A stretch of 45,253 nt of DNA. Source: Brevibacillus sp. (GTDB lineage: Bacteria > Bacillota > Bacilli > Brevibacillales > Brevibacillaceae). The stretch spans positions 1 to 45,253 of the forward strand of contig JARDZO010000008.1 in NCBI GenBank assembly GCA_029240815.1. The letters are read 5' to 3'. Positions within the stretch are counted from its first letter, which is position 1; each line of letters starts with the position of its first letter. The translations under genes were made by a program, and so were the position numbers. Below the pieces are notes generated by a model that did not search any database, was not told the origin of the DNA, and worked only from the letters and a program-made list of their open reading frames with translations. Positions 1-8,145 of the stretch are shown here, one piece after another.

Positions 1-151
1 CGGAGGACAGCTTCATCAAGTCAAACTGCATCGCTGCAACCGGACCGGAAGGCTTGAGCGTGGAGAGCTCATCTTTGCCACAACCGGTTAATGCCAGCGC
101 CAGAAGACCAAACAGCGAAAGCTGACGCCAAAACTGTTGCCAACCCTTCAT
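1..151 (-). CDS. Menaquinol/cytochrome c oxidase subunit II, N-terminal part (cut by window edge)
   Basis: Only the first 50 codons are in the window; the gene runs off the left edge. The start of the protein is a lipoprotein signal peptide: basic/aromatic n-region, hydrophobic core and an L-T-G-C lipobox with Cys24. The residues after it (TLKPSGPVAAMQFDLMKLS) match the conserved segment just after the lipid-modified cysteine in CtaC/QoxA subunits of haem-copper oxidases. The mature protein would sit outside the membrane and carry the CuA site (cytochrome c oxidase) or lack it (quinol oxidase); that part is not visible, so the two cannot be told apart. A second in-frame ATG lies at 157; the one at 151 has the better spacing from the AGAGGGG ribosome binding site. 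Confidence 0.75.
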   Translation of the reverse strand, partial: MKGWQQFWRQLSLFGLLALALTGCGKDELSTLKPSGPVAAMQFDLMKLSS

Positions 152-157
152 ACCCAT

Positions 158-481
158 GAACCCCTCTTTCTTCGTGTTGGTAACGTTCTAGCCACGCTTG
201 CAACTAGAAGTTTTTCGTACTCTTTCACTTGCAAGGATGGCTCTCTTTTACTTTCCACAAATATGATACCCAACTACGAAAAGTATTAGCAACCATTCCA
301 AAAACAAACAAATAGAGTAAAGGTTTGCAGACTTCTACCCGCGCGTGGTAACCATTTAAGTATACATAAATTTTCCTTAATCTAAAGGCTGTTTGTTATC
401 ATTTTGTTAACAAATTTATGAACAAATTTGTGAACTTTCGAGTTAATTCACCCCTGATTTGGTAGGAAAAAGGAGGAAAAC
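158..481. other. Divergent intergenic region between oxidase subunit II and SDR genes
   Basis: About 320 bases without a convincing gene. It must hold the promoters of the leftward oxidase operon and the rightward SDR gene. The right half is AT-rich and contains the direct/inverted repeat listed separately at 409-430. The left half shows no clear structure. Confidence 0.6.
409..430. promoter_or_regulatory. Operator-like repeat upstream of the SDR gene
   Basis: AACAAATTT occurs at 409-417 and again at 421-429, a 12-base period. The same bases form a perfect inverted repeat, CAAATTT (411-417) and AAATTTG (424-430), with a six-base spacer. It lies about 50 bases before the SDR start codon, where a repressor or activator site would be expected. 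The binding protein is unknown. Confidence 0.4.
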
Positions 482-1321
482 ATGCAAAAAAGGTCTGTTG
501 CGCTCGTTACAGGAGCCTCTAGCGGGTTCGGTATGCACGCTTCTTCCGCTTTAGTCAAGGCTGGCTTTACGGTAATTGCATCCATGCGAGACATAAAAAA
601 GAGAGGCCCCCTTGACAAAATCGCCAAAATCAATATACCAGCAGAACATATGGAAGTAATTTCCCTAGATGTTACTTCTCCACAACAAATAGAAGAGTGC
701 ATGACATCGATCCTCGAACGTCACGGACGAATCGATCTGCTGGTCAACAACGCTGGATACGCCTGCGGAGGTTTTACCGAGGAACTATCCGGAGATGACT
801 GGCGAAAGCAATTCGACGTCAATGTCTTCGGACTCATTGATGTCACGCGAGCAGTACTGCCACATATGAGAGAACAGCGACGCGGCAGGATCATCAACAT
901 CAGCAGCATCAGTGGACGCTTCGGCTTTCCCGGACTCGCCCCCTACTCTGCCTCCAAGCATGCTGTAGAAGGTTTCAGCGAATCTCTCCGCTTGGAGCTG
1001 CTACCATTTGGGATTTACGTCACGCTGATTGAGCCAGGCTCGTACCGTACATCCATATGGGAAAAGGGACTCATGCAAGCCTCTCGTTCCTCTTCATCCC
1101 CTTACGCCGTACAGATGCAGAAATTGCTAGCATCGGTCGAGCAAATCATCGAGCATGCCCCGGAGCCTGATGAGGTGATCACGGCCATCGTGCATGCAGC
1201 GACCACTCCTAAACCTCGCCTCCGCTATCCCGTGGGCCGAAGTGTCAAGCTCACAATCGCAGCGAAAAACCTGCTCCCATGGAAATGGATTGAAGCGATC
1301 GTCGCTAAAAAGATGAACTAG
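482..1321 (+). CDS. Short-chain dehydrogenase/reductase (classical SDR, YusZ-like)
   Basis: 279-residue NAD(P)-dependent oxidoreductase with the classical SDR motifs in order: TGASSGFG nucleotide-binding loop at residues 10-17, NNAG at 89-92, catalytic Ser142, Tyr155 and Lys159 in YSASK. Length and the TGASSGFG variant resemble the B. subtilis YusZ/retinol-dehydrogenase-like group, which is cytosolic and acts on hydroxyl or keto substrates; the substrate here cannot be inferred. A strong AAGGAGG site lies seven bases before the ATG. The gene stands alone on the plus strand and converges on the exporter gene, whose stop is only 14 bases away, so no terminator fits between them. Confidence 0.85.
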   Translation: MQKRSVALVTGASSGFGMHASSALVKAGFTVIASMRDIKKRGPLDKIAKINIPAEHMEVISLDVTSPQQIEECMTSILERHGRIDLLVNNAGYACGGFTEELSGDDWRKQFDVNVFGLIDVTRAVLPHMREQRRGRIINISSISGRFGFPGLAPYSASKHAVEGFSESLRLELLPFGIYVTLIEPGSYRTSIWEKGLMQASRSSSSPYAVQMQKLLASVEQIIEHAPEPDEVITAIVHAATTPKPRLRYPVGRSVKLTIAAKNLLPWKWIEAIVAKKMN

Positions 1322-1335
1322 TGCTGTCCTTGAGT

Positions 1336-2262
1336 CTACGACACAGCCCGCTTCTTCTTGGAAACAGGCGACCCTGATACATAGCTGTGCAAGACCATAC
1401 CCGCGATAACCAGCAGCATCCCTGCGCTGGACCATACTCCCGGCAGCGGCACAGTCAGGAATATCACTTCGAGAATGACGGCAAAGACGACCTCTCCCGC
1501 CTGTGTTGCCTCCACAACAGCTAGCTGTTGGGCATTTCCTTTTGCCAAATCAGTCGCTTGAAAGAAGAGAACAGTCGCTACAATTCCTGAAGCGAGTGCG
1601 ACGAGCAGCGATTGCAAAGTCTGGCTGCTGCTTGGCGGTCCCTCCGTAACCATAGCCCAGATCCCGAGCAATAGCCAAAATGGCAGGCTGGCGAGGGTCA
1701 TCCCGAGCACCCGTTGGTAGGCATCGATCCTCCCTTTGGTGAGAGCCATCATTTTCCGGTTCCCCAACGGATAGGCATAGGCAGCTACCACGATCGGAAC
1801 GATACCGCACAATACCTCTTTTACCCCAACCGAGCTAGCCTCGTGCAGCTGCATCAATGCGACTCCAGCCAGGATCAGCAAAGACATCAGCAGACCTCTG
1901 TACGGAATTTTCTGACCGAACAAGGGAACGAGTAACGAACCCGCGATAATCGTGACCTGCCATGTTCCCGCAATCAGCCAGCCAGGACTGTAGATGGCGG
2001 CAAAGCAGAGCGGCGCATAAAACAAGACGAATCCGATGAAGCTCCACACTACCCATTGCCACGGATGAGCTCTCATCTCCACCCATAGGGGACGTAAACG
2101 ACCTCGGAGTCCTACGATCAAGAGGAGGAATGGGATCATGAACAAGTAGCGCAAAGAAGCACTGTACAGCCAGCTGCCACCTGATAGCTCCATCGCCCTG
2201 TTCAATACAAATGTCGTGGCGAAAAAGAGTGACGCCACAACTCCCAGCATGATTGCCCGCAT
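1336..2262 (-). CDS. DMT/EmrE-type multidrug efflux family membrane protein
   Basis: About 308 residues, almost entirely hydrophobic, with roughly ten predicted membrane segments and two halves of similar layout, as in the 10-TM drug/metabolite transporter superfamily. Sequence such as FFATTFVLNRAMELSGGSW near the N-terminus fits the subgroup annotated as multidrug resistance efflux transporters. It should export a small metabolite or drug across the cytoplasmic membrane; the substrate is unknown. In-frame starts also exist at 2277 (ATG) and 2292 (GTG). The start at 2262 is preferred because GCGGGGG lies about six bases upstream and it leaves a normal first membrane helix. The C-terminal tail is short and basic (SKKKRAVS). 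Confidence 0.75.
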   Translation of the reverse strand: MRAIMLGVVASLFFATTFVLNRAMELSGGSWLYSASLRYLFMIPFLLLIVGLRGRLRPLWVEMRAHPWQWVVWSFIGFVLFYAPLCFAAIYSPGWLIAGTWQVTIIAGSLLVPLFGQKIPYRGLLMSLLILAGVALMQLHEASSVGVKEVLCGIVPIVVAAYAYPLGNRKMMALTKGRIDAYQRVLGMTLASLPFWLLLGIWAMVTEGPPSSSQTLQSLLVALASGIVATVLFFQATDLAKGNAQQLAVVEATQAGEVVFAVILEVIFLTVPLPGVWSSAGMLLVIAGMVLHSYVSGSPVSKKKRAVS

Positions 2263-2354
2263 GAGTATCCCCCGCATCCCTAAACAGCCCACTGCTGTTT
2301 TTATCTTCTTCCAGTAGGATATCCCGAGCCTGATTGCCTGTCAAAGGACGTGCG

Positions 2355-2388
2355 AAAAAAAACCACACACTCTAAAGGGAGTGTGCGG
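2355..2388 (-). terminator. Rho-independent terminator after the DUF2512 gene
   Basis: CACACTC (2366-2372) pairs with GAGTGTG (2379-2385) around a six-base loop. On the minus strand the stem is followed by eight U residues (A-run at 2355-2362). It lies just downstream of the stop at 2410 and ends the leftward transcript. Confidence 0.8.
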
Positions 2389-2409
2389 GTTAATTCGGGT
2401 TGGTTCAAC

Positions 2410-2772
2410 TTATTCAGGTTTCGTTACTCTGCCCGTCCGAATCAGCCAGCCGTGCTGCAGATACTCGGCTACACCAAACAAAATCGCCACAAAACCAGCT
2501 CCCATCGGGGTAATCCGTGCGGCGTTTGGCAGGATAAAGGTACTGGCGTATACGATCAAAAAACCTAAGATAAAATCAGCGGCGGTATTCATCCATAGCA
2601 TACCTGGTCGAAGAATCTGTCGCTCCAGCCAATATCCGGCTAAAGCCAGCACAAAACCAACACCGATCGAGTAATAGAGGGATGAATAATCCACTTCCGG
2701 AAACAGGGCATCAGCCAGCACCACCATAACCGGACTAACGAGCAGCTTCACCAGTAAACCGTCCACGCTCAT
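2410..2772 (-). CDS. DUF2512 (YndM-like) small membrane protein
   Basis: 120-residue protein with four hydrophobic helices and short loops. It resembles the DUF2512/YndM family of spore-formers, whose function is not known. A GGAGG site lies only three bases before the ATG at 2772; a GTG at 2766 (third codon) has better spacing and could be the true start. It is about 100 bases downstream of the gerC-type gene on the same strand with no terminator between, so it is probably the last gene of the germination operon. It is much larger than the two-helix D subunits found in some germination operons and is not claimed to be one. Confidence 0.7.
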   Translation of the reverse strand: MSVDGLLVKLLVSPVMVVLADALFPEVDYSSLYYSIGVGFVLALAGYWLERQILRPGMLWMNTAADFILGFLIVYASTFILPNAARITPMGAGFVAILFGVAEYLQHGWLIRTGRVTKPE

Positions 2773-2871
2773 CGGCCTCCTTTTTTCGTTCTTACAGTAT
2801 TCCCTATCCTGCTTTTCCTACCGCACTATTTTTTACGAATCCCTGCCATCATGTGGTCTCCTCGCCCCTTA

Positions 2872-4071
2872 TTATCGCTTATTCATTTCCTTTAAGAACG
2901 AATTGCCAACCGCTCCCAATCGGCGTAATTTCACGTCTATCTGATAAGTCACAGGTAGCTTGGCAAAGTGAGTGTCCCAATCCTTTTTCAACGATTTCCA
3001 TGCAGTCGGATCCTCCCGGTGAATGACTTCGCCAAAACCGAAAATGTCGACCTTGTATTGCTTCTGCACTTTGTTCACTGCCTGTTCCATGAGCCTTCGA
3101 ACATTTTTTTCCGCTAGCTTTTCCAGTTCGTTGATGGTGCCTATTTTGGTCAGGTCGATCTGACATGCGACTTCTCCCACGTTTACCTCGATCCGTGAGT
3201 GTACTTCCACTTTGGGTTTTCCCTTTTCGACCTTGCCCTTCAACTTGGTCTGTGATCGAATGACCTCCAACACTAATTTCCCGCCGCCTGGGCAAACCAA
3301 ATGGCCTACGGTGCTCTTCACGTTATCCTGAATAAAGTTGTAGCCTTTGCTCTCTTCCTCATTCAGCCAACCGACCAGCCTGTCTTTATTGAATACGGCC
3401 AATCCGGTGTATTGCAAAGTGGCTGCATTATCGATTTTCTCAATGTTGGCTACCGACTGTCCCACCTCGTAATCTCCTTTGATCTCGAGTCCTGTCAGCA
3501 CCGGATGCTTACCTTGGCTGACCATGTCCGCTATGAGCTGATCCAACGTAACGGTGGTGCTCGGAGCCCAAACCCTTGCGGAGGATTCCAGAGAATGGAA
3601 CAGATTGTTCGCCGGGATTTTCTCGATTGGGGTCAATATTTTCAAAGCTTCCTCGGCCGTATGCTTTCCCTTGGCAACGACGATATAAAAATCGGTACGC
3701 ATTTCCTGATCGCGTGATACCAGGTCGAGAACTTCCCCAATCCCTTCTTTGGCCACTTCCTCCCCAATGACAAAGATACGCAAATGCGAGGAATATATTT
3801 TTCGGGGAGACACCGTCGTCATTTTACGCAAAGCTTCGAACAACGTAGGCGCCGTTACATGGTACATCGTGACCGGCGTGCGACCACTCACCCCTTTATT
3901 TGCCGCTACCTCTCCCGGATCGACGACCTGTACGGAAACACGGTACTGGTCATCCGCCTTATCGACGCCAAAACCAACAGCAATCGCCAGATCGTTCAGT
4001 TCACGCCGGTTCCAGCATCCGGTAAGGACCAGTGCCATGAGGACAACTATGAGAATGAGCCGCTGCTTCAT
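2872..4071 (-). CDS. Ger(x)C family spore germination lipoprotein
   Basis: 399-residue C subunit of a GerA-type nutrient germinant receptor. It has a lipoprotein signal peptide with L-T-G-C (Cys19) followed by the family hallmark W-N-R-R-E-L-N-D-L. The rest follows the Ger(x)C pattern: an N-terminal mixed domain (VGFGVDKADDQYRVSVQV) and a C-terminal domain with long helices. It should be anchored to the outer face of the spore inner membrane and work with the A and B subunits. AAGGAG lies seven bases before the ATG. It starts 36 bases after the end of the A-subunit gene. No GerB-type permease gene is next to it. Confidence 0.93.
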   Translation of the reverse strand: MKQRLILIVVLMALVLTGCWNRRELNDLAIAVGFGVDKADDQYRVSVQVVDPGEVAANKGVSGRTPVTMYHVTAPTLFEALRKMTTVSPRKIYSSHLRIFVIGEEVAKEGIGEVLDLVSRDQEMRTDFYIVVAKGKHTAEEALKILTPIEKIPANNLFHSLESSARVWAPSTTVTLDQLIADMVSQGKHPVLTGLEIKGDYEVGQSVANIEKIDNAATLQYTGLAVFNKDRLVGWLNEEESKGYNFIQDNVKSTVGHLVCPGGGKLVLEVIRSQTKLKGKVEKGKPKVEVHSRIEVNVGEVACQIDLTKIGTINELEKLAEKNVRRLMEQAVNKVQKQYKVDIFGFGEVIHREDPTAWKSLKKDWDTHFAKLPVTYQIDVKLRRLGAVGNSFLKEMNKR

Positions 4072-4107
4072 CAGAAAACTCCTTGCTGACTAAGATCTTT
4101 ACGAAGC

Positions 4108-5631
4108 TTATTGGGTTTCTCCCCGTTTCGGTTTCCTCCTAGGACCGTTTTGCGCTCGGACAATGTTTTTCTGGCTAATGAGATGTGGCCGTTTCTTCAT
4201 CATCCAAAGCGGCAATCGAAATAGGGTGTCTTTTTGGTCCGGTATATTCATTGGAGCCAATGGACTCATGTATGGAATACCAAACGACCGCAAGCTGCAC
4301 AAATGCAAGACTAAAACGAGCAAGCCGACGATGATCCCAAAAATACCGAATGAAGCAGCCAGTACCATCAATGGAAACCGGAGCATACGCACAGCAATCG
4401 ACATGTTGAAGGCCGGCATTACAAAACTGGCGATCGCCGTGATCGAGACCACGATTACCATCGCAGCAGACACGATTCCTGCATCGACCGCTGCCGTCCC
4501 GATGACCAGCGTACCTACGATAGAGACGGCTTGACCAATTGCCTTTGGCATGCGAACCCCAGCTTCCCGCAAAATCTCAAACGTAACTTCCATGAGCATC
4601 GCTTCAAAAAATGCAGGAAAAGGCACCCCCTCCCGCTGCGCTGCCAAACTGATCAGAAGCTGCGTCGGAAGCATCTCTTGGTGAAAGGTCGTAATGGCTA
4701 TGTACAAGGAAGGGCCCAATAACGCGATAAAGAAGCTGACAAACCGTAGCCCGCGGATGAGCGTACTAATATCCGCTCGCTGGTAATAATCTTCTGCAGC
4801 CTGAAAAAAACCAGTAAACAAGGCGGGAACAACCAAGACAAAGGGTGTCCCGTCGACCAGAATAATGACACGACCTTCTAGTAATTCCGCCACTGCAACA
4901 TCTGCTCTTTCGGTGTTGTTTATGGTGGGAAACGGTGTGAATGTCTCGTCCTGAATTAATTCTTCAATATATCCGCTTTCCATAATGCCATCGATACAGA
5001 TACGGTCCAAACGTGTACGCACTTCTTCGATGATCTTGTCATTCACAATTCCATTGATGTAGGCGATAGCCACATCTGTCTTTGTCACGCTTCCGATTCG
5101 GCTAATCTCTATCCAAAGTCGCGGATCTTTGATTCGTCTCCGGATCAGGGCTGTATTCGTGCGCAAGTTTTCCGTAAAGCCTTCTCGTGGCCCGCGAATG
5201 ACAGTCTCGCCGGATGGCTCGGAGACATTTCGCTCTTGCCAGCCGATCATCCCGATGGCAAATCCTTGGTCGTATCCTTCAAAAAGAAGAACAGTATAGC
5301 CTGACATCAGAAAAGTGAACAGCGACTCGAAATCGCAAAGTTCCTGAATATCTCCTACGGTCAACACCGACTCCTTGAGAAATAACAGAACGTCATCCGA
5401 CCTGTCGATCCCTCTGCTCAGCATCGTTCTAGGAACGTCCACCATGAGGGTTTCCAGCAGAAAGTTCTGGATGGAAACGGTATCTACCATTCCATCCATA
5501 TACATAATGACGGCTCGCATTTTCCATTCGGTTCCGAACTGAATGTGACGAATGACCAAGTCGTCACTATCTCCTAGAACGGTCTGTACTTTTGAGATGT
5601 TGTCATCAAGGCTTGTTTGGATGTATTCCAT
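4108..5631 (-). CDS. GerA family spore germination protein (A subunit)
   Basis: About 507 residues, the size of GerAA/GerBA/GerKA-type A subunits. The first half is hydrophilic (two soluble subdomains, with motifs like SVTKTDVAIAYINGIVNDKIIEE, shortened here to the core TDVAIAYI and NGIVND) and the second half carries about five membrane helices with the PFPAFFEA and PMNIPDQKD stretches typical of the family. A basic tail ends the protein. It sits in the spore inner membrane and takes part in nutrient sensing and ion release. The ATG at 5631 is preferred: GAGAGGA lies eight bases upstream. A TTG at 5658 is in frame but poorly placed. Confidence 0.93.
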   Translation of the reverse strand: MEYIQTSLDDNISKVQTVLGDSDDLVIRHIQFGTEWKMRAVIMYMDGMVDTVSIQNFLLETLMVDVPRTMLSRGIDRSDDVLLFLKESVLTVGDIQELCDFESLFTFLMSGYTVLLFEGYDQGFAIGMIGWQERNVSEPSGETVIRGPREGFTENLRTNTALIRRRIKDPRLWIEISRIGSVTKTDVAIAYINGIVNDKIIEEVRTRLDRICIDGIMESGYIEELIQDETFTPFPTINNTERADVAVAELLEGRVIILVDGTPFVLVVPALFTGFFQAAEDYYQRADISTLIRGLRFVSFFIALLGPSLYIAITTFHQEMLPTQLLISLAAQREGVPFPAFFEAMLMEVTFEILREAGVRMPKAIGQAVSIVGTLVIGTAAVDAGIVSAAMVIVVSITAIASFVMPAFNMSIAVRMLRFPLMVLAASFGIFGIIVGLLVLVLHLCSLRSFGIPYMSPLAPMNIPDQKDTLFRLPLWMMKKRPHLISQKNIVRAQNGPRRKPKRGETQ

Positions 5632-5718
5632 GCAAGGTATCCTCTCACTCGTTGCCAAATCATTACATCCAGTTTTTCCTTTGCGGCCACGTTATAAACG
5701 GATGAGTGACTGCAGCAC

Positions 5719-5763
5719 AAAAAGACCTGCATCACGAACTCGCTCGCGATACAGGTCTCTTTT
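5719..5763 (-). terminator. Intrinsic terminator downstream of the SurA_N-domain gene
   Basis: AGACCTG (5723-5729) pairs with CAGGTCT (5752-5758), with further partial pairing inside. On the minus strand the stem runs into five U residues; TCTTTT on the other side gives it weak plus-strand symmetry. It separates the gene ending at 5773 from the germination operon promoter. Confidence 0.75.
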
Positions 5764-5772
5764 CACGGCTAT

Positions 5773-6429
5773 TTATTTTACTTGCGTTTCTGTCGGTGCT
5801 TGGGCACTGTCACCCGCTGCAGCCTCCGCAAATGTCGGATCGTACCATTCTACCTGGTGATTTTTTTCTATCGTTTCCATCCATTTTCCGTAGTTTTCAC
5901 CGCGATTGTTCTCAGCCAGGACCGACTTGATCTGATCTCGTACCTTGTCCAATTCTGGAGCAGGCGATCCCATCTGAGTTTTGTTCGCATCGTAGTACTG
6001 CTGAATTTGCTCATCCGTTACCGGGAACGCTTTATCGAGCAATTTATCACGCGTCAACAGCACTTCCATTTTTTCACGCAGCTTTTGCTCGTTCATCCCC
6101 ATGCTGTTCAAATAATCATGGAAGGCTTGGTCTGAGCCAATTTGCTGCTTCATCGCATTAACTTCTTTGTCCAGATCTTCCTTGGTTACCGATATATTTT
6201 GCAGCTTTGCTTCCTGCTTAATTAATGATTGCGCAACAAGTTCATTCACCATCTGTTTTCCGTACAAGCTTTTCATTTCATCGTACAGTTGGTACTGCGT
6301 AATGGAGGTATCACCGGCCTTGACCAGCGTTGGATCGAGATCCTTTTGCCCTGCCTGGTAAACTCCCAACACAACAAGTCCAAGCAACAGGATGGATGCC
6401 GAAAGAATGGAAACATCAAACTTCTTCAC
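5773..6429 (-). CDS. SurA N-terminal-domain membrane protein (PrsA-like chaperone without PPIase)
   Basis: 218 residues. A single hydrophobic helix (residues about 8-25, no lipobox cysteine) anchors the protein, with the rest outside. It then has the SurA_N/trigger-factor-like pattern: ITQYQLYDEMKSLYGKQMVN (a substrate-binding helix pair), a charged helical region, and LDKVRDQIKSVLAE before the C-terminus. PrsA foldases are about 290 residues with a parvulin domain after this region; here the parvulin domain is missing, so it is probably a holdase-like chaperone, not a prolyl isomerase. The start is GTG at 6429 with GAGAGGA seven bases upstream. The C-terminus is Ala/Thr-rich. It is monocistronic. 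Confidence 0.8.
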   Translation of the reverse strand: MKKFDVSILSASILLLGLVVLGVYQAGQKDLDPTLVKAGDTSITQYQLYDEMKSLYGKQMVNELVAQSLIKQEAKLQNISVTKEDLDKEVNAMKQQIGSDQAFHDYLNSMGMNEQKLREKMEVLLTRDKLLDKAFPVTDEQIQQYYDANKTQMGSPAPELDKVRDQIKSVLAENNRGENYGKWMETIEKNHQVEWYDPTFAEAAAGDSAQAPTETQVK

Positions 6430-6466
6430 GTAGAGATCCTCTCTTTCTTTTAACGCACAAGAATTT

Positions 6467-6483
6467 ATAAGCGCAATGCTTAT
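6467..6483. repeat. Small inverted repeat in the promoter region of the SurA_N gene
   Basis: ATAAGC (6467-6472) and GCTTAT (6478-6483) flank five bases, about 40 bases upstream of the GTG start at 6429. It may be an operator or simply part of an AT-rich promoter. A T-run follows on the plus strand, but no plus-strand gene precedes it. Confidence 0.3.
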
Positions 6484-6593
6484 GAATTTTTTCTGACTTG
6501 TCCATCAGTATAGACGAAATTTACGGTAGAAAAATGGAATAGGTTTACACAGGTTTTCCACATTTCACTTATTTTAAACTAAATGCTCCGTTC

Positions 6594-7016
6594 TTACATC
6601 AGGAGTCGTGTTAAAAAAGAGGTAAGAACGGAGGCGATCACAGGTCCCAAGACCGCCCATATTTGCAAAAAGCGCTCTTGCTTTCTTCCTTTATCCCCTT
6701 CGATGATCTGTGCTAGGTTGTCTTTGTCCGTCTTCTCGTTGTTCAATAGCTGCATAATGATGTCTTTCTCTTTATCTGTCATTCCTGATTTCAACGAAAT
6801 TTCTGTTTGCAATTTTGCTAAGGCTTGCACTAGCTCTGCACGTACTTCTTCCATACGTTCCAGACGATGCTCAATACGTTCCAGCCATTTTGTGGCTACA
6901 GTTACTTTACCTTCTAGCTTGTCGATCCGTTCCTCGAATTTATCTAGTCGTTGGTAGATACGTTGTAAATGATTTTGCTCGAAATCTTCTTGTGTATCGT
7001 TTTGTCCTGGCGTCAT
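6594..7016 (-). CDS. Tail-anchored coiled-coil protein, function unknown
   Basis: 140 residues, not recognised. Residues about 15-65 form a strongly charged heptad-patterned helix (YQRLDKFEERIDKLEGK and IEHRLERMEEVRAEL). Residues about 75-110 are charged and helical, and the last 20 residues are hydrophobic (IWAVLGPVIASVLTSFL), followed by RLLM, so the protein is probably anchored by its C-terminus with the coiled coil in the cytoplasm. The layout recalls XhlA-like holin-associated proteins, but no holin or lysin gene is nearby. GGAGGAGGTGG lies four bases before the ATG. It is a single gene between the SurA_N gene and the divergent coat locus. Confidence 0.75.
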   Translation of the reverse strand: MTPGQNDTQEDFEQNHLQRIYQRLDKFEERIDKLEGKVTVATKWLERIEHRLERMEEVRAELVQALAKLQTEISLKSGMTDKEKDIIMQLLNNEKTDKDNLAQIIEGDKGRKQERFLQIWAVLGPVIASVLTSFLTRLLM

Positions 7017-7307
7017 GGGTCCACCTCCTCCGTCCTTTGTAATATCTTGTATATGAGCGTAAGAAAATCATTGCTTGTACGCTTACCCGCTTTACTTCCC
7101 TACCTACGAAAAAAGGCTGCGGTTTTCTCTATTATTCCGCTGTTCACCCAGTCTCTCAGCCTATAAATTCAATGCCTTTTTAAAAAAAGGGACAAATATC
7201 GTACGTCATCTGCTCATACCTTGTCTGGCTAAAAATCATACATTGGATTAGCAGGTGAGTAATTTGACCTCTGCAAAATTCGAATGAAAAAGGAAGGGAT
7301 AAACACG

Positions 7308-7826
7308 ATGGATAAAGCAAGTATGGATGTGCTCGTAGGCAGATCCGTCCGCGTGGACAGAGGCGGACCGGAGTCCAGAACAGGCAAACTGCTGTCGGTT
7401 CAAAACGATTACTTTGTGATCTATAGCGAAAATGAAGGAATCGTTTATTACAAGAAAGACCATGTCAAAAGCTTAACTATGGATTCTCGCGAAGTTTCCG
7501 ATGTTTATGAGAGTAACGAAGGGGAACAACAACCTGTCCTTCAATACTTTGAAGCCGACAGCTTTATTTCCGTTCTCCAAAGCATGAACCTATACTCCGT
7601 ACAGATCAATCGTGGAGGTCCAGAAAAAATCGAAGGTGTCATCGTAGATGCCAATGAAGACGAAGTTACCCTGGTTGTGGATAAGGAAGTAGTCAAAATT
7701 CTCCCCTTCCACATCCGCAACATCAGCTATAGCGCGAAAAGCAGCAATGATCAAGACAACAACAATAGCAATAACAGCAATAAAAATAATAAGAGTAATA
7801 AAAACAGCAGAAATTCTAGACGGTAA
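7308..7826 (+). CDS. cotB: Spore coat protein, short CotB-like
   Basis: 172 residues. Two copies of the CotB repeat are clear: VGRSVRVDRGGPESRTGKL at residues 10-28 with YYKKDHVKSL closing the first repeat, and QINRGGPEKIEGVIVD at about 100-115 with PFHIRNIS (133-140) closing the second. The tail (about 145-172) is low-complexity Asn/Ser/Lys/Arg, like the Ser/Lys/Arg tail of B. subtilis CotB, which is phosphorylated by CotH. B. subtilis CotB is about 380 residues with three repeats, so this is a reduced version. It is expected in the outer spore coat. The ATG at 7308 follows AAGGAAGGG; an in-frame ATG at 7284 lacks a site. No cotH gene is seen in the window. Confidence 0.8.
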   Translation: MDKASMDVLVGRSVRVDRGGPESRTGKLLSVQNDYFVIYSENEGIVYYKKDHVKSLTMDSREVSDVYESNEGEQQPVLQYFEADSFISVLQSMNLYSVQINRGGPEKIEGVIVDANEDEVTLVVDKEVVKILPFHIRNISYSAKSSNDQDNNNSNNSNKNNKSNKNSRNSRR

Positions 7827-7837
7827 AGAAAATAACG

Positions 7838-7868
7838 GGCTCTGCCAGAGTTTGGTAGAGCCATATTT
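7838..7868 (+). terminator. Probable terminator after the CotB-like gene
   Basis: GGCTCT...AGAGCC (7838-7843 with 7857-7862) with additional inner G-C pairs, followed by ATATTTT. The U-tract is imperfect, so some read-through into the downstream coat genes is likely. Confidence 0.55.
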
Positions 7869-7920
7869 TCTATCAATTTCTCTATAAGGAGAAGAACCAC
7901 GAAAAAAGGAGGGCCATCAG

Positions 7921-8091
7921 GTGTTCATATCCCTTTTAACGATGATCATTAGCGGATTAGTGTTATTTTGGCTCATACGACCTCCAGCAGCTCCTCGTTC
8001 AAAGGAGATACCAGTAAATTCCGACGAAAGCACCTCGTACCAATCAGCTGTCAAGGCGGACGATCTGGGGTATCTACCCTTACAGGATTAG
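7921..8091 (+). CDS. 56-residue single-pass membrane protein in the coat locus
   Basis: GTG start with a strong AAGGAGG site eight bases upstream. The product has one N-terminal membrane helix (SLLTMIISGLVLFWLI) followed by Arg-Pro-Pro and a hydrophilic, acidic tail. It is not recognised. The gene lies between two CotB-family genes on the same strand, with 54 bases to the start of the next one, so it is probably co-expressed during sporulation. Small mother-cell or forespore membrane proteins of this form are common in coat gene clusters; that role is inference. Confidence 0.6.
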   Translation: MFISLLTMIISGLVLFWLIRPPAAPRSKEIPVNSDESTSYQSAVKADDLGYLPLQD

Positions 8092-8145
8092 GAAAGAATC
8101 CGTAAGTTCTTGTACCATTTTGCGAGAGAGGAGCTTCGGCATCCA

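Noticed and set aside
1835..2368. 177-codon open frame overlapping the DMT exporter
   Set aside because: The exporter frame has a continuous membrane-helix pattern. The other frame is Asp/His/Arg/Ser-rich and passes through a terminator at its start.
6545..6565. TTTTCCACA resembling a DnaA box
   Set aside because: A single near-match in an AT-rich gap, without clustering or dnaA/dnaN neighbours, does not indicate an origin.
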